The notes under the pieces were generated by a model, which made no database searches, was not told the origin of the DNA, and saw only the letters and a list, made by a program, of their open reading frames with translations. This document shows, one piece after another, positions 53,973 to 62,870 of a stretch of DNA of 64,000 bases. The first letter of the stretch is position 1. Each line of letters begins with the position of its first letter. Location: contig SMNZ01000004.1 in assembly GCA_004353515.1 (NCBI GenBank), positions 392,360-456,359 of the forward strand. The letters are read 5' to 3'. The DNA is from Alteromonadaceae bacterium M269 (lineage in GTDB: Bacteria; Pseudomonadota; Gammaproteobacteria; Enterobacterales; Alteromonadaceae). The position numbers were made by a program, and so were the translations under genes.

Positions 53973-53988
53973 TGAAACATTTGTTTCA
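53973..53988. promoter_or_regulatory. TGAAACA palindrome upstream of rbsK
   Basis: TGAAACA-TT-TGTTTCA is a perfect dyad ending about 28 bases before the rbsK start; an extra half-site TGAAACA follows at 54002. The shape resembles LacI-family operators such as that of E. coli RbsR (core GAAACGTTTC). No LacI gene lies in the window, so the regulator would be encoded elsewhere. Confidence 0.55.
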
Positions 53989-54230
53989 ATATTACAATTT
54001 ATGAAACAAAATAACACCTTTACTTTGGTGTCTACAATTCCGCCATTACTTTGGGGTTTATTGACCCCAGGACCTTACTTTCTATTACCACAAAACATTA
54101 GGCAATAAAGAGGAAGGCTCGAAAAACTAGCTGTAAAGATAAACAGACTGTGATTTTACCTGCATATGTTTGAATTCGCGACATCAATTGTCCAGTATTC
54201 GAACATCACTGTTTAGAAAAACTTTTCCCT

Positions 54231-55361
54231 ATGTTTCAAAACACTTCAAGCGCAGATAAATCCCAAGGATTTAGGCTCAAGAATTACCTATCAGGTCCTA
54301 TCGCAGCAAGCGCAGAACTGAGCTTAGCAGGTTCATATATTGAGCCCTTTTCGATGAGTCGAGTTTTGGAACTGAATCCTAATATCAGAGAAGAGTTACT
54401 AAATACTTCTATGCATTATCCCGGTGCCGATGGTTCTCTAGTATTGAGAGAAGCTGTTGCCGCTCGTTTTAACATTCAGCCCAGCCAAACTATCTTAACT
54501 GAGGGTGCCGACGGTGCAATTCAGTCACTTTATCGCGCCGTTTTAGAGCCAGGAAGTAAAGTTTTAGTTCAAGTTCCAGGCTATGAGCCATTAAAAGCAA
54601 CGGCCTTAGGATTAGGCTGTGAAGTGATCGATTGGGATTGTTTACCAGAAAACAATTGGATTCCAAGCCTGGAACAATTAGAAGACAACCTAAAGTCTGG
54701 GCTAGACGCTGTTGTCATTAACGTCCCTCATAACCCAACTGGCTGGATGCCGAGTGAAAGTTATTGCGAGCAGCTTATTCAACTTTGCGATCAACATGGC
54801 ACACTGCTTATTGCCGATGAAATATACCTTGGATTGCCCAGCGACCGCCCTTTTACACCTTTTTCAACACGCTACGAAAAAGCGGTTTCTATAGGGGGTT
54901 TATCTAAGGCCTTCGGATTACCAGCCTTACGCGTTGGGTGGTTAGCCTCTCAAAATAAAGAGGTTATCGATAAAGTTAGACTTAGCAGAACTTATGGTAA
55001 CGCCTTTATAAGTGCACTCTCAGAAGCTGTAGCGCTAACCATACTTCGCCACGCTGACCATGTTCTTGGGTTCAATTCAGAGCAACGACAACAAGGATTT
55101 GCTTTGATGCAGCAATTCGTTGCGAACAACGCTAAACACTTAAGTTGGTTGGAGCCCGAAGGCGGGGTAACCGGATTTTTCAAACTGGCAGATGGTATAA
55201 ACTCCAGCAACTTTGCCCGACACGCTGTTGAGAGCTTTAAACTGCTCTTAGTACCTTCGGCATTATTCGATGCGGGAGAGAATCACCTTAGGCTTGGCTT
55301 TGGTTTAGCATCTACCGAAACAGCCTTAGAACGTTTACAAGATGTTTTTGACGCACAATAG
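54231..55361 (+). CDS. PLP-dependent class I/II aminotransferase
   Basis: A 376-residue fold-type I aminotransferase. It has HYPGADGSLVLREAVAARF (62-80), EGADGAIQSLY, VPHNPTGW (165-172), LIADEIYLGL with Asp196 and Tyr199, PLP-binding Lys226 in SIGGLSKAFGLPALRVGW, and HLRLGFG with the carboxylate-binding Arg. The substrate is not readable from sequence. It lies 25 bases before an ornithine cyclodeaminase/mu-crystallin homologue, so the two may act on the same amino or keto acid. Confidence 0.88.
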   Translation: MFQNTSSADKSQGFRLKNYLSGPIAASAELSLAGSYIEPFSMSRVLELNPNIREELLNTSMHYPGADGSLVLREAVAARFNIQPSQTILTEGADGAIQSLYRAVLEPGSKVLVQVPGYEPLKATALGLGCEVIDWDCLPENNWIPSLEQLEDNLKSGLDAVVINVPHNPTGWMPSESYCEQLIQLCDQHGTLLIADEIYLGLPSDRPFTPFSTRYEKAVSIGGLSKAFGLPALRVGWLASQNKEVIDKVRLSRTYGNAFISALSEAVALTILRHADHVLGFNSEQRQQGFALMQQFVANNAKHLSWLEPEGGVTGFFKLADGINSSNFARHAVESFKLLLVPSALFDAGENHLRLGFGLASTETALERLQDVFDAQ

Positions 55362-55386
55362 CTCTTACTTTTGGAAAATGTAAGTT

Positions 55387-56364
55387 ATGACAAACACCCT
55401 CATTGTTATTGATGAAGTAACTGTTAAACGCCTCGCAAAATGGGATTGGATCATTGATGCTGTTGAACGTGCTTTTGTCTCCCTCGCTAGTAACGCAGCA
55501 GAAGCTTTTCCTACTGTATTGGGTAAAGGCAGCGAAACCGGAACAGTGGTTGGAGCGAAATCTGGATTAATAAAAGCATCTGCATCTTCAGAAGGTAAAC
55601 TGGGCTTGAAGCTAGGCACTTATTGGCCCGAGAACCCGAATAAAGGGTTAGCAGCTCATGGTTCAACTACCTTATTACTCGATGACACGACTGGCTTTCC
55701 CAAAGCCATCATCAACGCCCATTATCTCAACGGAATGCGCACTGCGGCAGCTAATGCTGTTGCTGCAAAGTATTTATCAGCACCAGATGCAGGCACTCTA
55801 GCCATTTTTGGGGCTGGAAATCAGGCTCGTTTCGAAGTGGAATCACTGAGACAAGTTCGCAATATTCAGCAGGTGAATATCGTAAATCGAGATCACGTAA
55901 AAGCTGATGCTTTTGCCAAAGATCTTATTGAGTCTGGCATTGAAGCTCGCGTGTGTGATGCAGAGACAGCCGTTAAAGAAGCTCAGCTAATCACCACAGT
56001 GACAGCTGCAAGAGCGCCTTTATTCGAATCTCAATGGGTTTCTAATGGAACACATATCTCGGCGATGGGAAGCGACACACCTGGAAAACAAGAAATACCA
56101 ACTTCTCTTTTCGAACACTCCAGAATTTATTGTGACAGCCATTCACAGTCTATAAGGATAGGAGAATTTCAGTACGCCACCGAAGAACAAAAAGCCAAAC
56201 TCGAAGAACTTGGTCACGCAATCGCAACTGGCAATTGTTCTTATTCTTCAAACAACATCACAATTTTCGACAGCTCAGGCATCGGCTTACAAGATGTATC
56301 GGTTGCAGGAAGTTTACTTGAGCAAGCAACCCAGCAAGGCCTTATAAAAACCATACCGTTCTAG
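55387..56364 (+). CDS. Ornithine cyclodeaminase / mu-crystallin family protein
   Basis: A 325-residue NAD(P)-dependent enzyme of the OCD/mu-crystallin family. It has LGLKLGTYWPENPNKGLAAH, LLDDTTGFPKAIINAHYLNG, MRTAAANAVAAKYLS, the Rossmann-type AIFGAGNQARFEVESL, and AMGSDTPGKQEIP. Members include ornithine cyclodeaminase, alanine dehydrogenase and ketimine (pyrroline/piperideine-2-carboxylate) reductases; which reaction applies here is open. Co-transcription with the aminotransferase 25 bases upstream favours a two-step amino acid conversion. Confidence 0.88.
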   Translation: MTNTLIVIDEVTVKRLAKWDWIIDAVERAFVSLASNAAEAFPTVLGKGSETGTVVGAKSGLIKASASSEGKLGLKLGTYWPENPNKGLAAHGSTTLLLDDTTGFPKAIINAHYLNGMRTAAANAVAAKYLSAPDAGTLAIFGAGNQARFEVESLRQVRNIQQVNIVNRDHVKADAFAKDLIESGIEARVCDAETAVKEAQLITTVTAARAPLFESQWVSNGTHISAMGSDTPGKQEIPTSLFEHSRIYCDSHSQSIRIGEFQYATEEQKAKLEELGHAIATGNCSYSSNNITIFDSSGIGLQDVSVAGSLLEQATQQGLIKTIPF

Positions 56365-56622
56365 TTTATTTAAGGGGTTTGTATTAGCCTAAAGTCTACC
56401 TTTTTAAAGCTCATAAAACTGTCATAAACATCAATATTTTCATGACGATAGATCATTTAGGAAACGACTATAACGGAGTTCTCACGAAGCACTAACGTTT
56501 TCCTCGTTTAGTATTTTGTCAGATTGAACTTGCTCATTCTTCACTCTAATGTTCGGCGCAAACAGACAAGCCAACGCAGTAGGTCTGCCTAACAAATCCG
56601 ATATAAGAATAGGTTATCTGAC

Positions 56623-57504
56623 ATGATACAAGCCAATATCAAAGCAATGGGTTCAACAAAATCAAATCATACAATGCAGGTTAAACACTGGGCTATGGGT
56701 GCTGCTTTATGCGCATCGTTATATTCAGGTTTGGGGAGTGCTGGTGCTTGGGTTCCTGAAAAAGGCCAAGGGTACAGCAAACTTGGTGCTCAAACGTTTA
56801 ACGCAGATAACTTCTTCGGAACCAACAATGATTTTCAAGAGTTCGATAGCGATAACATTTCTTATTATGGCGAGTACGGCTTCGGCAACAATACAGCAAT
56901 TTATGGTTCAGTACTTTATCAAGATATTTCGCAAACTGACGCTAACAACAATACAACGTCCAATAGTGGTATCGGCGATGTTGAAATTGGTGTGCGTTAT
57001 CAGTGGCAAGCGAATCCTTTCGTTCTATCGACATCTTTTTTAGTTAAACTACCGTACTTATACGACGAAGATGACGCATTACCTTTAGGTAACGGCCAGC
57101 TGGACTACGAAGGGCGCGTTCTCATTGGGAAAAGTTTGAACAAGTACGGCTACTTTGGTGTTGAACTCGGTTATCGATTTAGGGCAGAAGCACCATCAGA
57201 TGAGATTAGATACCTGTTAGAATACGGCTTTTCTTTCAATGACAATGTATACTTTCGCACCAAATTAGACGGTATTCAAAGTGCCGGAAATGCTGACGTT
57301 GCGGACTTAGGTAATGGTAACCTATCAATTACTCCTGAATTCGATGTAGGTCGATGGGAGTTAACCTTAGGTTATAACTTTGGTCCAGCGAGAGAGAGAA
57401 GTCTCGGACGTTGGGGCGTTGAAGTAACATTAACTCAAGATGTATTTGGTGATAACACCCTTGATGGTGATGCAATACAGTTGGGGCTTACACGGGTTTT
57501 TTAA
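56623..57504 (+). CDS. Outer-membrane beta-barrel protein, unknown role
   Basis: A 293-residue protein. A signal peptide (HWAMGAALCASLYSGLGSAGA, cleavage about residue 42) follows an unusually long leader, so a later ATG (residue 18, at 56674) may be the true start. The mature part alternates short amphipathic strands with Gly/Asn turns (YYGEYGFGNNTAIYGSVLYQ, GDVEIGVRYQWQ, YFGVELGYRFRA, WELTLGYNFG) and ends in aromatic LTRVF, the C-terminal signature for outer-membrane insertion. It resembles MetA-pathway/transporter-like barrels of unknown function. It ends three bases before the processive GT2 gene, so it belongs to the glycosyltransferase cluster. Confidence 0.8.
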   Translation: MIQANIKAMGSTKSNHTMQVKHWAMGAALCASLYSGLGSAGAWVPEKGQGYSKLGAQTFNADNFFGTNNDFQEFDSDNISYYGEYGFGNNTAIYGSVLYQDISQTDANNNTTSNSGIGDVEIGVRYQWQANPFVLSTSFLVKLPYLYDEDDALPLGNGQLDYEGRVLIGKSLNKYGYFGVELGYRFRAEAPSDEIRYLLEYGFSFNDNVYFRTKLDGIQSAGNADVADLGNGNLSITPEFDVGRWELTLGYNFGPARERSLGRWGVEVTLTQDVFGDNTLDGDAIQLGLTRVF

Positions 57505-57507
57505 TTT

Positions 57508-58989
57508 ATGTCGATTATTGGCGCGACAATCTTAGGTGCGCATTTTTTCATGTTGTTGCTGTTGTCCTTCTTCGGACTTCACAGAATATCAATGGTTTTC
57601 CGTTGGTATAGATACAGAAAAGTGCGTCCAGCAGTGACTCAAACATTTGAAGAACTTCCTCAAGTCACTGTTCAGATCCCGTTGTTTAATGAGAAATTCG
57701 TTGCTGAAAGGATCATAGATGCTTGTGTCGAGCTCGATTACCCAACAGACAAGCTGCAAATTCAGGTTGTAGATGACTCAACAGATAACACCAGAGAGTT
57801 AGTCGCCGAGCGAGTAGAATATTATCGAAAGAAAGGCGTTAACATTGACCATGTCCATCGAACCAATCGAAAAGGGTTCAAAGCCGGAGCTTTAAAAGAT
57901 GCTATGGAATTCGCTACTGGCGAATTTATTGCCATTTTCGATGCCGACTTTATTCCTTCGCCGTCGACCATTAAAGACTGTATCCACCATTTTACCGACG
58001 ACTCTGTTGGTATGGTGCAAATGCGTTGGGAACATATTAACCGCTTCAGCAGCCGATTCACTGAAGCACAAGCTATCATTCTTGATTCTCACTTTGCGTT
58101 AGAACAGCAAGTACGTTACGCCAGCGACAAGCTATTCAACTTCAATGGCACAGCGGGCGTATGGCGCACCAACACTATCGTTGATTCAGGTCACTGGCAA
58201 GGTGACACACTGACCGAAGACCTTGATCTTAGCTACCGCGCTCAGATGAAAGGTTGGAAATTACTGTATCTGAATGATGTCTCTTGCCCTGGAGAACTTC
58301 CTGCGAATATGAATGCCTTTAGAAGTCAGCAGCATCGTTGGGCAAAAGGTGGTATCCAAGTTATGCTGAAAATGCTTGGTGATGTTTGGCGTAGCCGCTT
58401 TGGTTTGGGAAAGAAGTTAGAAGCGACTTTCCACCTAGCAAACAACCTTTCTTATCTTGTTGTCTTGGTCGATACGATTTTATTCCTTATTCCTAGCATT
58501 ATTGTTCGTGAAATTTACGATATCAGCTTTATGTTCTGGCTCGATTTACCATTCTTACTCTTGGCAACAGGCGGGCATATGGTTTATCTATACTTTGGTC
58601 AGGTTGCACTAAAACATTCTAAACGCAGAGCATTGTCACATGTTCCTGGCTTGATGTTAGTGGGGATTCAATTGGCCTTTAATAATGCTCGTGCCGGTTT
58701 CGAGGCGCTTAGAGGTCAGCAAAGCGAATTTGTTCGCACACCCAAAAGCGGTGAAAGAGCAGACAAAGAAAAAGAACAACCACTCACCATTTCCCAACAA
58801 CTCTACCAAGTTGTTTTACCTAAGAGTGCTGCCGTCGAATTCTTATTATCACTCGTTTATTGCGTTGTACTAGCATGGGCAGTTCACAATCAAATCTGGT
58901 TTATGACGCCTTTCTTAATGCTGCTTATTATCGGCTTTATGACAACAGCCATCACAAACTTACGTAGTCAGTTATCGTTAAACTCCTAA
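57508..58989 (+). CDS. Processive GT2 glycosyltransferase (CslA/cellulose-synthase-like)
   Basis: A 493-residue inner-membrane GT2. An N-terminal membrane helix (about 5-25) is followed by the GT-A domain: VTVQIPLFNEKFVAERIIDA (about 49-68), VVDDSTDNT, the DxD in FDADFIP, FNGTAGVWRTNTI, and TEDLDLSYRAQ. The QxxRW motif of processive beta-glycan synthases is present in QQHRWAKGG. Three or four C-terminal membrane helices would form the export channel. It resembles CslA mannan synthases and bacterial relatives; the sugar is not known. No PilZ domain or BcsB/C/Z partners are present. Confidence 0.9.
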   Translation: MSIIGATILGAHFFMLLLLSFFGLHRISMVFRWYRYRKVRPAVTQTFEELPQVTVQIPLFNEKFVAERIIDACVELDYPTDKLQIQVVDDSTDNTRELVAERVEYYRKKGVNIDHVHRTNRKGFKAGALKDAMEFATGEFIAIFDADFIPSPSTIKDCIHHFTDDSVGMVQMRWEHINRFSSRFTEAQAIILDSHFALEQQVRYASDKLFNFNGTAGVWRTNTIVDSGHWQGDTLTEDLDLSYRAQMKGWKLLYLNDVSCPGELPANMNAFRSQQHRWAKGGIQVMLKMLGDVWRSRFGLGKKLEATFHLANNLSYLVVLVDTILFLIPSIIVREIYDISFMFWLDLPFLLLATGGHMVYLYFGQVALKHSKRRALSHVPGLMLVGIQLAFNNARAGFEALRGQQSEFVRTPKSGERADKEKEQPLTISQQLYQVVLPKSAAVEFLLSLVYCVVLAWAVHNQIWFMTPFLMLLIIGFMTTAITNLRSQLSLNS

Positions 58990-58993
58990 GCTT

Positions 58994-60427
58994 ATGATAT
59001 CGCTTGCTAAACCTACCAATCAATCAAAAGGCTATGTATATGCATTAGCGATAGCCTTGGTGGTAGTACTAGCAAGTTTTGTATTTGAATCGATATTTCT
59101 TGGTGAAAATTCAGCTCTACAAAGTTGGTTAGGGCATCTCATCTCGGCACAGTTTTCACTGCTTTTCTTGCTGATGTTAGCTGTATGGCATTTCGGTCCA
59201 AAAAATCAAAACCTTGGTGACTATAGAGCCATTATCATCGTTGGAATTATTGCAAGAATCGTTTTATTTCCTATAGACCCTTATTTGTCTAACGATGTAG
59301 AGCGTTATTTGTTCGATGGCTATATTGCATCAGTTGGTTTAGATCCATACACAGTGAGTCACGATAGCCCTCTCCTCGGTGAAGTGATCTCGGAATGGGC
59401 ACCACCCAGTGAACACCTTAAATATGTAACACTATACCCTCCTCTAGCTTTAGCTTTATTTACTTTTGCAGCAAGTTTTGGTGCAACACTCGCTCCCGTC
59501 GTATGGAAGTTGCTGGTCATCAGTGCAGCTGTTGGTACGTTCGTATTAGGCGTGAACATATTAAAACGCTTACAGAAACTCCAGCATTTAGCACTTATTG
59601 CTCTCTCCCCTATTTTGATTTTAGAAACAGGCATTGGCGTTCATGTTGATGCTTTTTCTACCTTATTTATTGCACTGGCAATTCACGCACTCTTACCGTC
59701 ACAACCTCAAAATGAAGAAAGCGAGCTTCCGATAAGAAACCTCGTTATAGCTGGGATATTTATTGGATTGGGCACACTGTCCAAGCTGTTGCCTATTGTG
59801 CTGTTAGCTCCTTTAACCATGCACTTTATGCGCAGTTCATTTAAACATGCCTTTTCGTTGGTCAGTGCCACTTTGGTCACTCTAATACTCGGTTACTTAC
59901 TCAGCTTTGCTCTTGGGTTAACTCCCATAGGTAGCATTGGTGTTTTCTTTGAGAAGTTTAGGTTCGGTTCCCCGTTCTTTTATTGGCTAGAACAGAATAT
60001 GAGCCTAGAAAGAGCCGCGTTAATTACGTCAGTAATTCTAATAACGAGTTTTATCGTTCTTAGCATATTGACTTGGTCGAAACATTGGAAATTGTTTGAT
60101 AACAACAGTGTCGTGACTTGGCAGGTCGCTCTTTGTTTACCACTCTTTTTTAGTCCAGTGGTTTACTCATGGTATTTAGCACCGCTAGCGCTACTTGTTG
60201 CTATTCGTCCTAACCTACCTTTATTGGTTTGGTTGGGACTTATGCCATTCACTTATGAAGTTTTAGGCAAATGGATATGCTGTAATGATTGGAGTCCTGC
60301 AACCTGGCCCCTTTCACTCATCGCCTCAGGCTTGAGCATCAGCATTGCTTATTTGTTTTTTAAAAGACCAACAAAGCCGTTGGAGAGGTCAGCCGACACT
60401 TTGATAAATAGAGTACATACTCAGTAG
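58994..60427 (+). CDS. GT-C-type membrane glycosyltransferase (GT87-like)
   Basis: A 477-residue membrane protein with about 11 hydrophobic helices. The first large loop has PIDPYLSNDVERYLFDGYIA, the acidic pair being the expected catalytic site of GT-C enzymes that use polyprenyl-phosphate sugars. IFIGLGTLSKLLPIVLLAPL and VVYSWYLAPLALLVAI match GT87/PIG-M-like mannosyltransferases in style. It starts four bases after the processive GT2 stop. A lipid-linked sugar donor could be provided by the DPM1-like enzyme two genes on. Confidence 0.82.
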   Translation: MISLAKPTNQSKGYVYALAIALVVVLASFVFESIFLGENSALQSWLGHLISAQFSLLFLLMLAVWHFGPKNQNLGDYRAIIIVGIIARIVLFPIDPYLSNDVERYLFDGYIASVGLDPYTVSHDSPLLGEVISEWAPPSEHLKYVTLYPPLALALFTFAASFGATLAPVVWKLLVISAAVGTFVLGVNILKRLQKLQHLALIALSPILILETGIGVHVDAFSTLFIALAIHALLPSQPQNEESELPIRNLVIAGIFIGLGTLSKLLPIVLLAPLTMHFMRSSFKHAFSLVSATLVTLILGYLLSFALGLTPIGSIGVFFEKFRFGSPFFYWLEQNMSLERAALITSVILITSFIVLSILTWSKHWKLFDNNSVVTWQVALCLPLFFSPVVYSWYLAPLALLVAIRPNLPLLVWLGLMPFTYEVLGKWICCNDWSPATWPLSLIASGLSISIAYLFFKRPTKPLERSADTLINRVHTQ

Positions 60428-60478
60428 ATTTCAACATGTATTTAGGTAGAAATCGTCTCTTAATATTCGGAAGGTAAG

Positions 60479-61228
60479 ATGTATAAAGAGCTAAAAGTTG
60501 TAGCCATTATTCCCGCTCTCGACGAAGAGAAAGCCATAGGAAAAGTGGTTAGTAGCTTAAATAAGTTGTCCATTGACTTTGAAGGTGAGCAACAGCGCGT
60601 TATCGATCAAATTATTGTCTGCGATAACGGTTCAACGGATGCGACGGCTGAAGTCGCCCAAAAAGCTGGAGCCAAAGTTGTCAAAGAACCTCGCATGGGA
60701 TATGGACAAGCTTGCCTGACAGCAATCAGTGCACTTCCTGAATGCGATATTGTTCTTTTTGTCGACGGGGACAATTCTTGCCAAACCGCGGATGCTATTC
60801 CTATGCTTGAAGGCATACATCACGGATTAGATGTTGCCATTGGTTCACGTGTTATGGGAACGATGCAACGTGGTGCATTAACCGTTCCTCAACGTTTTGG
60901 GAATTGGTTGGCAGCTAAATTAATCCATTGGTTGTGGGAATATAAAATTACGGATCTCGGTCCATTTAGAGCAATCCGCAGTCACGCACTCCAAAGAATT
61001 GGTATGCAAGACAAAGCATTTGGGTGGACAGTAGAGATGCAGATTAAGGCAATACAATACGGCTATGCGATGCAGGAATTTCCTGCTGATAGCCACGTTC
61101 GTATTGGCCAATCCAAAATAAGTGGCACTGTAAAAGGAACTATAGGTGCTGGTAAAGGTATTTTGGGAACTATATTTAAGCTTCGTTGGCAACAATCAAG
61201 TTATATCCCAGCGAATATACAAGAGTAA
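60479..61228 (+). CDS. DPM1-like GT2 glycosyltransferase
   Basis: A 249-residue GT2 without membrane helices. It has AIIPALDEEKAIGKVVSSL (about 9-27), VCDNGSTDATAEVA, GYGQACLTAI, the DxD in LFVDGDNS, AIGSRVMG, and ITDLGPFRAIRSHAL. This is the dolichyl/polyprenyl-phosphate sugar synthase type, which loads a sugar onto a lipid carrier. A C-terminal basic patch (KLRWQQ) may bind membrane. Ribosome site GGAAGG before ATG 60479; its stop overlaps the DUF547 start (TAATG). Confidence 0.87.
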   Translation: MYKELKVVAIIPALDEEKAIGKVVSSLNKLSIDFEGEQQRVIDQIIVCDNGSTDATAEVAQKAGAKVVKEPRMGYGQACLTAISALPECDIVLFVDGDNSCQTADAIPMLEGIHHGLDVAIGSRVMGTMQRGALTVPQRFGNWLAAKLIHWLWEYKITDLGPFRAIRSHALQRIGMQDKAFGWTVEMQIKAIQYGYAMQEFPADSHVRIGQSKISGTVKGTIGAGKGILGTIFKLRWQQSSYIPANIQE

Positions 61229-62091
61229 TGACTATGACGAATTTCCTGCGCAAACCTTATATCGCCTTACTTTTAATCGGTAAGGTATTCGCAATTGTGG
61301 CAGCGGTTCACGTTTATCACTTATGGCAAGCTAGAACAGCGCATGCCAATCCCGCTTTCGAGCAACATGCTCAAGATAGCGAGGCTCAGGTAGATCACTC
61401 AGACTGGCAGGAAGTGTTAGACAATTACCTTGTTAAAAGTGAGAAATCTGGGCATACACTCTTCAAATACGGTGACGTCAGTGATGATCATAAAGCTCAG
61501 CTTGAAGATTATATTGATGACTTACAAGATATCAGCCCTAAAACGTTAAACCGTGACGAGCAGTTTGCTTATTGGGTTAACTTATATAACGCAGTCACAG
61601 TGAATCTGATCATCGATAGTTACCCGGTTCAAAGTATCAAAGAGATCGGCAGTGTTATCAATCTAGGCCCATGGGATGACGTTGTTGTTGAAGTCGATGG
61701 CCAGGAGATGACTTTAAACAATATTGAGCACGGAGTTCTGCGTCCTATCTTTGGCGAAAACCGCGTTCATTATGCCGTTAACTGTGCAAGCTTGGGTTGC
61801 CCTAACCTTCAGCCTCAGGCACTAACCGCTGATAACCTTGAAGAACAATTAGAAATTGCCGCGGAAGACTTCATCAATCATAGCAAAGGCGTTAATTTGC
61901 AAGGTGATGAAATGACATTATCAAGCATTTACGATTGGTTCGGATCAGACTTTGGCGGTAGCCAAGAAACTGTGCTTGAGCATATCTACAACTATGCTTC
62001 CCCAGAACTCGAAGCAAAGCTCGACGCTTTCGAAGGAAAAATTAAGTACGACTACAACTGGCAGTTAAACGACGCTGCAAATGAAGAGTAA
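61228..62091 (+). CDS. DUF547 protein, exported or membrane-anchored
   Basis: A 287-residue protein (ATG 61228 overlaps the upstream stop; ATG 61234 is possible). An N-terminal helix (YIALLLIGKVFAIVAAVHVY) is a signal anchor or signal peptide. DUF547 fills about 50-270: FAYWVNLYNAVTVNLIIDSY, KEIGSVINLGPWDD, LNNIEHGVLRPIFGENRVHY, AVNCASLGCPNLQ with conserved Cys residues, and SSIYDWFGSDF. DUF547 has a conserved His/Cys constellation suggesting a catalytic site; its reaction is unknown. It overlaps the DUF2064 gene by 11 bases. Confidence 0.88.
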   Translation: MTMTNFLRKPYIALLLIGKVFAIVAAVHVYHLWQARTAHANPAFEQHAQDSEAQVDHSDWQEVLDNYLVKSEKSGHTLFKYGDVSDDHKAQLEDYIDDLQDISPKTLNRDEQFAYWVNLYNAVTVNLIIDSYPVQSIKEIGSVINLGPWDDVVVEVDGQEMTLNNIEHGVLRPIFGENRVHYAVNCASLGCPNLQPQALTADNLEEQLEIAAEDFINHSKGVNLQGDEMTLSSIYDWFGSDFGGSQETVLEHIYNYASPELEAKLDAFEGKIKYDYNWQLNDAANEE

Positions 62092-62773
62092 TTCCGCCCC
62101 AACACTGGTTGTTTTCTGTAAACGCCCTAAGTTAGGTCAAGGTAAACAACGCCTAGCTGCAACACTTGGTGCAGCTAAGGCATTCCAAATTGCTGTTTCT
62201 TTACTCGATTGTACACTTGAAGATGCTGAGCAATGGCCGGGGCCTGTAGTGATATCTATCGCATCTGAAAACGACAAGAAGTGGGCTGAATCACTACTAG
62301 CAAGGGATTTTAGTGTGTTAATTCAACCCGAAGGCAACCTTGGTGTTCGTTTAAATACCATCGACAGGCAACTCCGTGAACAAGGTCACTCCGAATTGGT
62401 ATTTATAGGTACTGATGCTCCTATCCTTAATCAGGATATTTATCAATCTGTTATCAAAACACTTAGTAAGAAAAATATCGTGCTTAGCCGAGCAGATGAT
62501 GGTGGCGTTACGATTATGTCTAACAGTGTTCCTTGGCCAGATATCGAGAATTTAGGTTGGAGTACAGAAACCCTCGCCGATGATTTAGCACACGCTTGTC
62601 AAGATTCGGGTTTAAGCCTATCCTACGTCGCCGCAACTTATGATATTGATGTTGAGGCAGATCTCTATCGATTAGCGCTGGCATTGGGCAAAGATTCCAG
62701 AGAGTCGAGGCGTCAGCTTATACAGCAGATTAACAATATCAGCTCAACACCCAGGCAAACATTATCAGCTTAG
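62081..62773 (+). CDS. DUF2064 (TIGR04282-type) GT-A-fold transferase
   Basis: A 230-residue protein of the DUF2064 family, also named arsenosugar-biosynthesis-type glycosyltransferase TIGR04282. The nucleotide-binding start is LVVFCKRPKLGQGKQRLAAT (usual form KxPxPGxxKTRL; here GQGKQRL). Further blocks are LGVRLNTIDRQLREQG, LVFIGTDAPIL (the DxP motif), LSRADDGGVTIM and TYDIDVEADLYRL. No arsenic genes (arsM, arsS) are present here, so the arsenosugar name should not be taken as function. It starts inside the DUF547 gene, so the two are translationally coupled. Confidence 0.85.
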   Translation: MKSNSAPTLVVFCKRPKLGQGKQRLAATLGAAKAFQIAVSLLDCTLEDAEQWPGPVVISIASENDKKWAESLLARDFSVLIQPEGNLGVRLNTIDRQLREQGHSELVFIGTDAPILNQDIYQSVIKTLSKKNIVLSRADDGGVTIMSNSVPWPDIENLGWSTETLADDLAHACQDSGLSLSYVAATYDIDVEADLYRLALALGKDSRESRRQLIQQINNISSTPRQTLSA

Positions 62774-62870
62774 AGCGTGTTTATCTTTGCTATACAGTTT
62801 TGCAGCGAATTGTTTTCTGTTTAGGCAAAGAAGAGGCTGCGTAGTTTAGCCATCTAAATAAAGGAAAAAT

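Noticed and set aside
57508..58989. Bacterial cellulose synthase BcsA
   Set aside because: There is no PilZ domain and no bcsB, bcsC or bcsZ, and the sequence pattern is closer to CslA-like enzymes.
62081..62773. Arsenosugar biosynthesis locus
   Set aside because: The family name TIGR04282 suggests it, but arsM, arsS and arsenic transporters are absent from the window.
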